From: Fibrobacter sp.
GTDB lineage: Bacteria > Fibrobacterota > Chitinivibrionia > Chitinivibrionales > Chitinispirillaceae
Assembly (NCBI GenBank): GCA_012513915.1
Contig: JAAZBG010000168.1
Span: 1 to 34,111 of the forward strand
Length of the DNA: 34,111 nt
Direction: 5' to 3'
Position numbers and translations under genes: made by a program. Under the pieces are notes generated by a model that saw only the letters and a program-made list of their open reading frames with translations, was not told where the DNA came from and did no database searches. Of the stretch, positions 34,077 through 34,111 are shown in pieces; position 1 is the first letter of the stretch, and each line of letters starts with the position of its first letter.

Positions 34077-34111
34077 ATGCCAATTCCAGCATATATGTGG
34101 CTTGAAGGTCA
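34077..34111 (+). CDS. hcp: Hcp-family type VI secretion protein (start only)
   Basis: Only eleven full codons are in the window: MPIPAYMWLEG. This is the highly conserved N-terminus of Hcp, the hexameric tube protein of type VI secretion systems. AAAGGAG lies seven bases before the ATG. The rest of the gene lies beyond the edge, so a complete system cannot be confirmed. Confidence 0.7.
   Translation, partial: MPIPAYMWLEG

Overview
The window comes from a Gram-negative (diderm) bacterium of fairly low G+C. It has lipoprotein signal peptides, an OprP-type outer-membrane porin ending in Phe, a PEP-CTERM sorting signal and the start of a type VI secretion Hcp gene. Rubrerythrin and a U32-family Fe-S-type protein hint at anaerobic or microaerobic life. 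The mix of PEP-CTERM, dockerin-like and Hcp proteins would fit Fibrobacterota/Chitinivibrionia-like or similar environmental lineages, but this is a guess. No rRNA, tRNA, CRISPR array or insertion sequence was seen.

Most of the window is a phosphate-starvation island. A direct-repeat motif, CTAACA repeated every 11 bp (one helical turn, as in PhoB boxes), lies upstream of eight units. These are: a minus-strand phoU-arsC/pstS operon (1-1958); a PHP/GT4 glycosyltransferase (2275-4713); a gene-free stretch after 7935; a short peptide ORF overlapping a truncated radical SAM gene (10151-11058); a secreted dockerin-tagged phosphatase plus a PEP-CTERM cohesin-like protein (18592-20987); a small unknown gene (21259-21633); a 25-residue peptide with 13 consecutive Asp (21751-21828); and the main operon porin-pstS-pstC-pstA-phoB-phoR-pstB-phoU (21919-30380). 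In that operon the two-component system sits between the permease and ATPase genes.

Between these units are an odd pair encoding a GH67-like protein and a PLP-enzyme-like protein that seems to lack the catalytic Lys (5043-7597), a PIN-PhoH ATPase (8324-9652), a possibly Tat-exported rubrerythrin (11363-12043) and a small secreted protein (12158-12649).

From 12792 to 18416 there is a more G+C-rich, strand-alternating biosynthetic cluster: U32-family protein, ketoacyl synthase, acyl carrier protein, type III polyketide synthase, UbiE-like methyltransferase and a second methyltransferase. I infer a methylated phenolic-lipid or lipid-quinone pathway. The U32 protein, resembling the oxygen-independent hydroxylases UbiU/UbiV, would take the place of an O2-dependent hydroxylase.

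The right end (30546-34111) holds a GNAT-YoaP acetyltransferase, a nitroreductase, a lipoprotein alpha/beta hydrolase and the first codons of hcp behind a near-perfect sigma-54 promoter.
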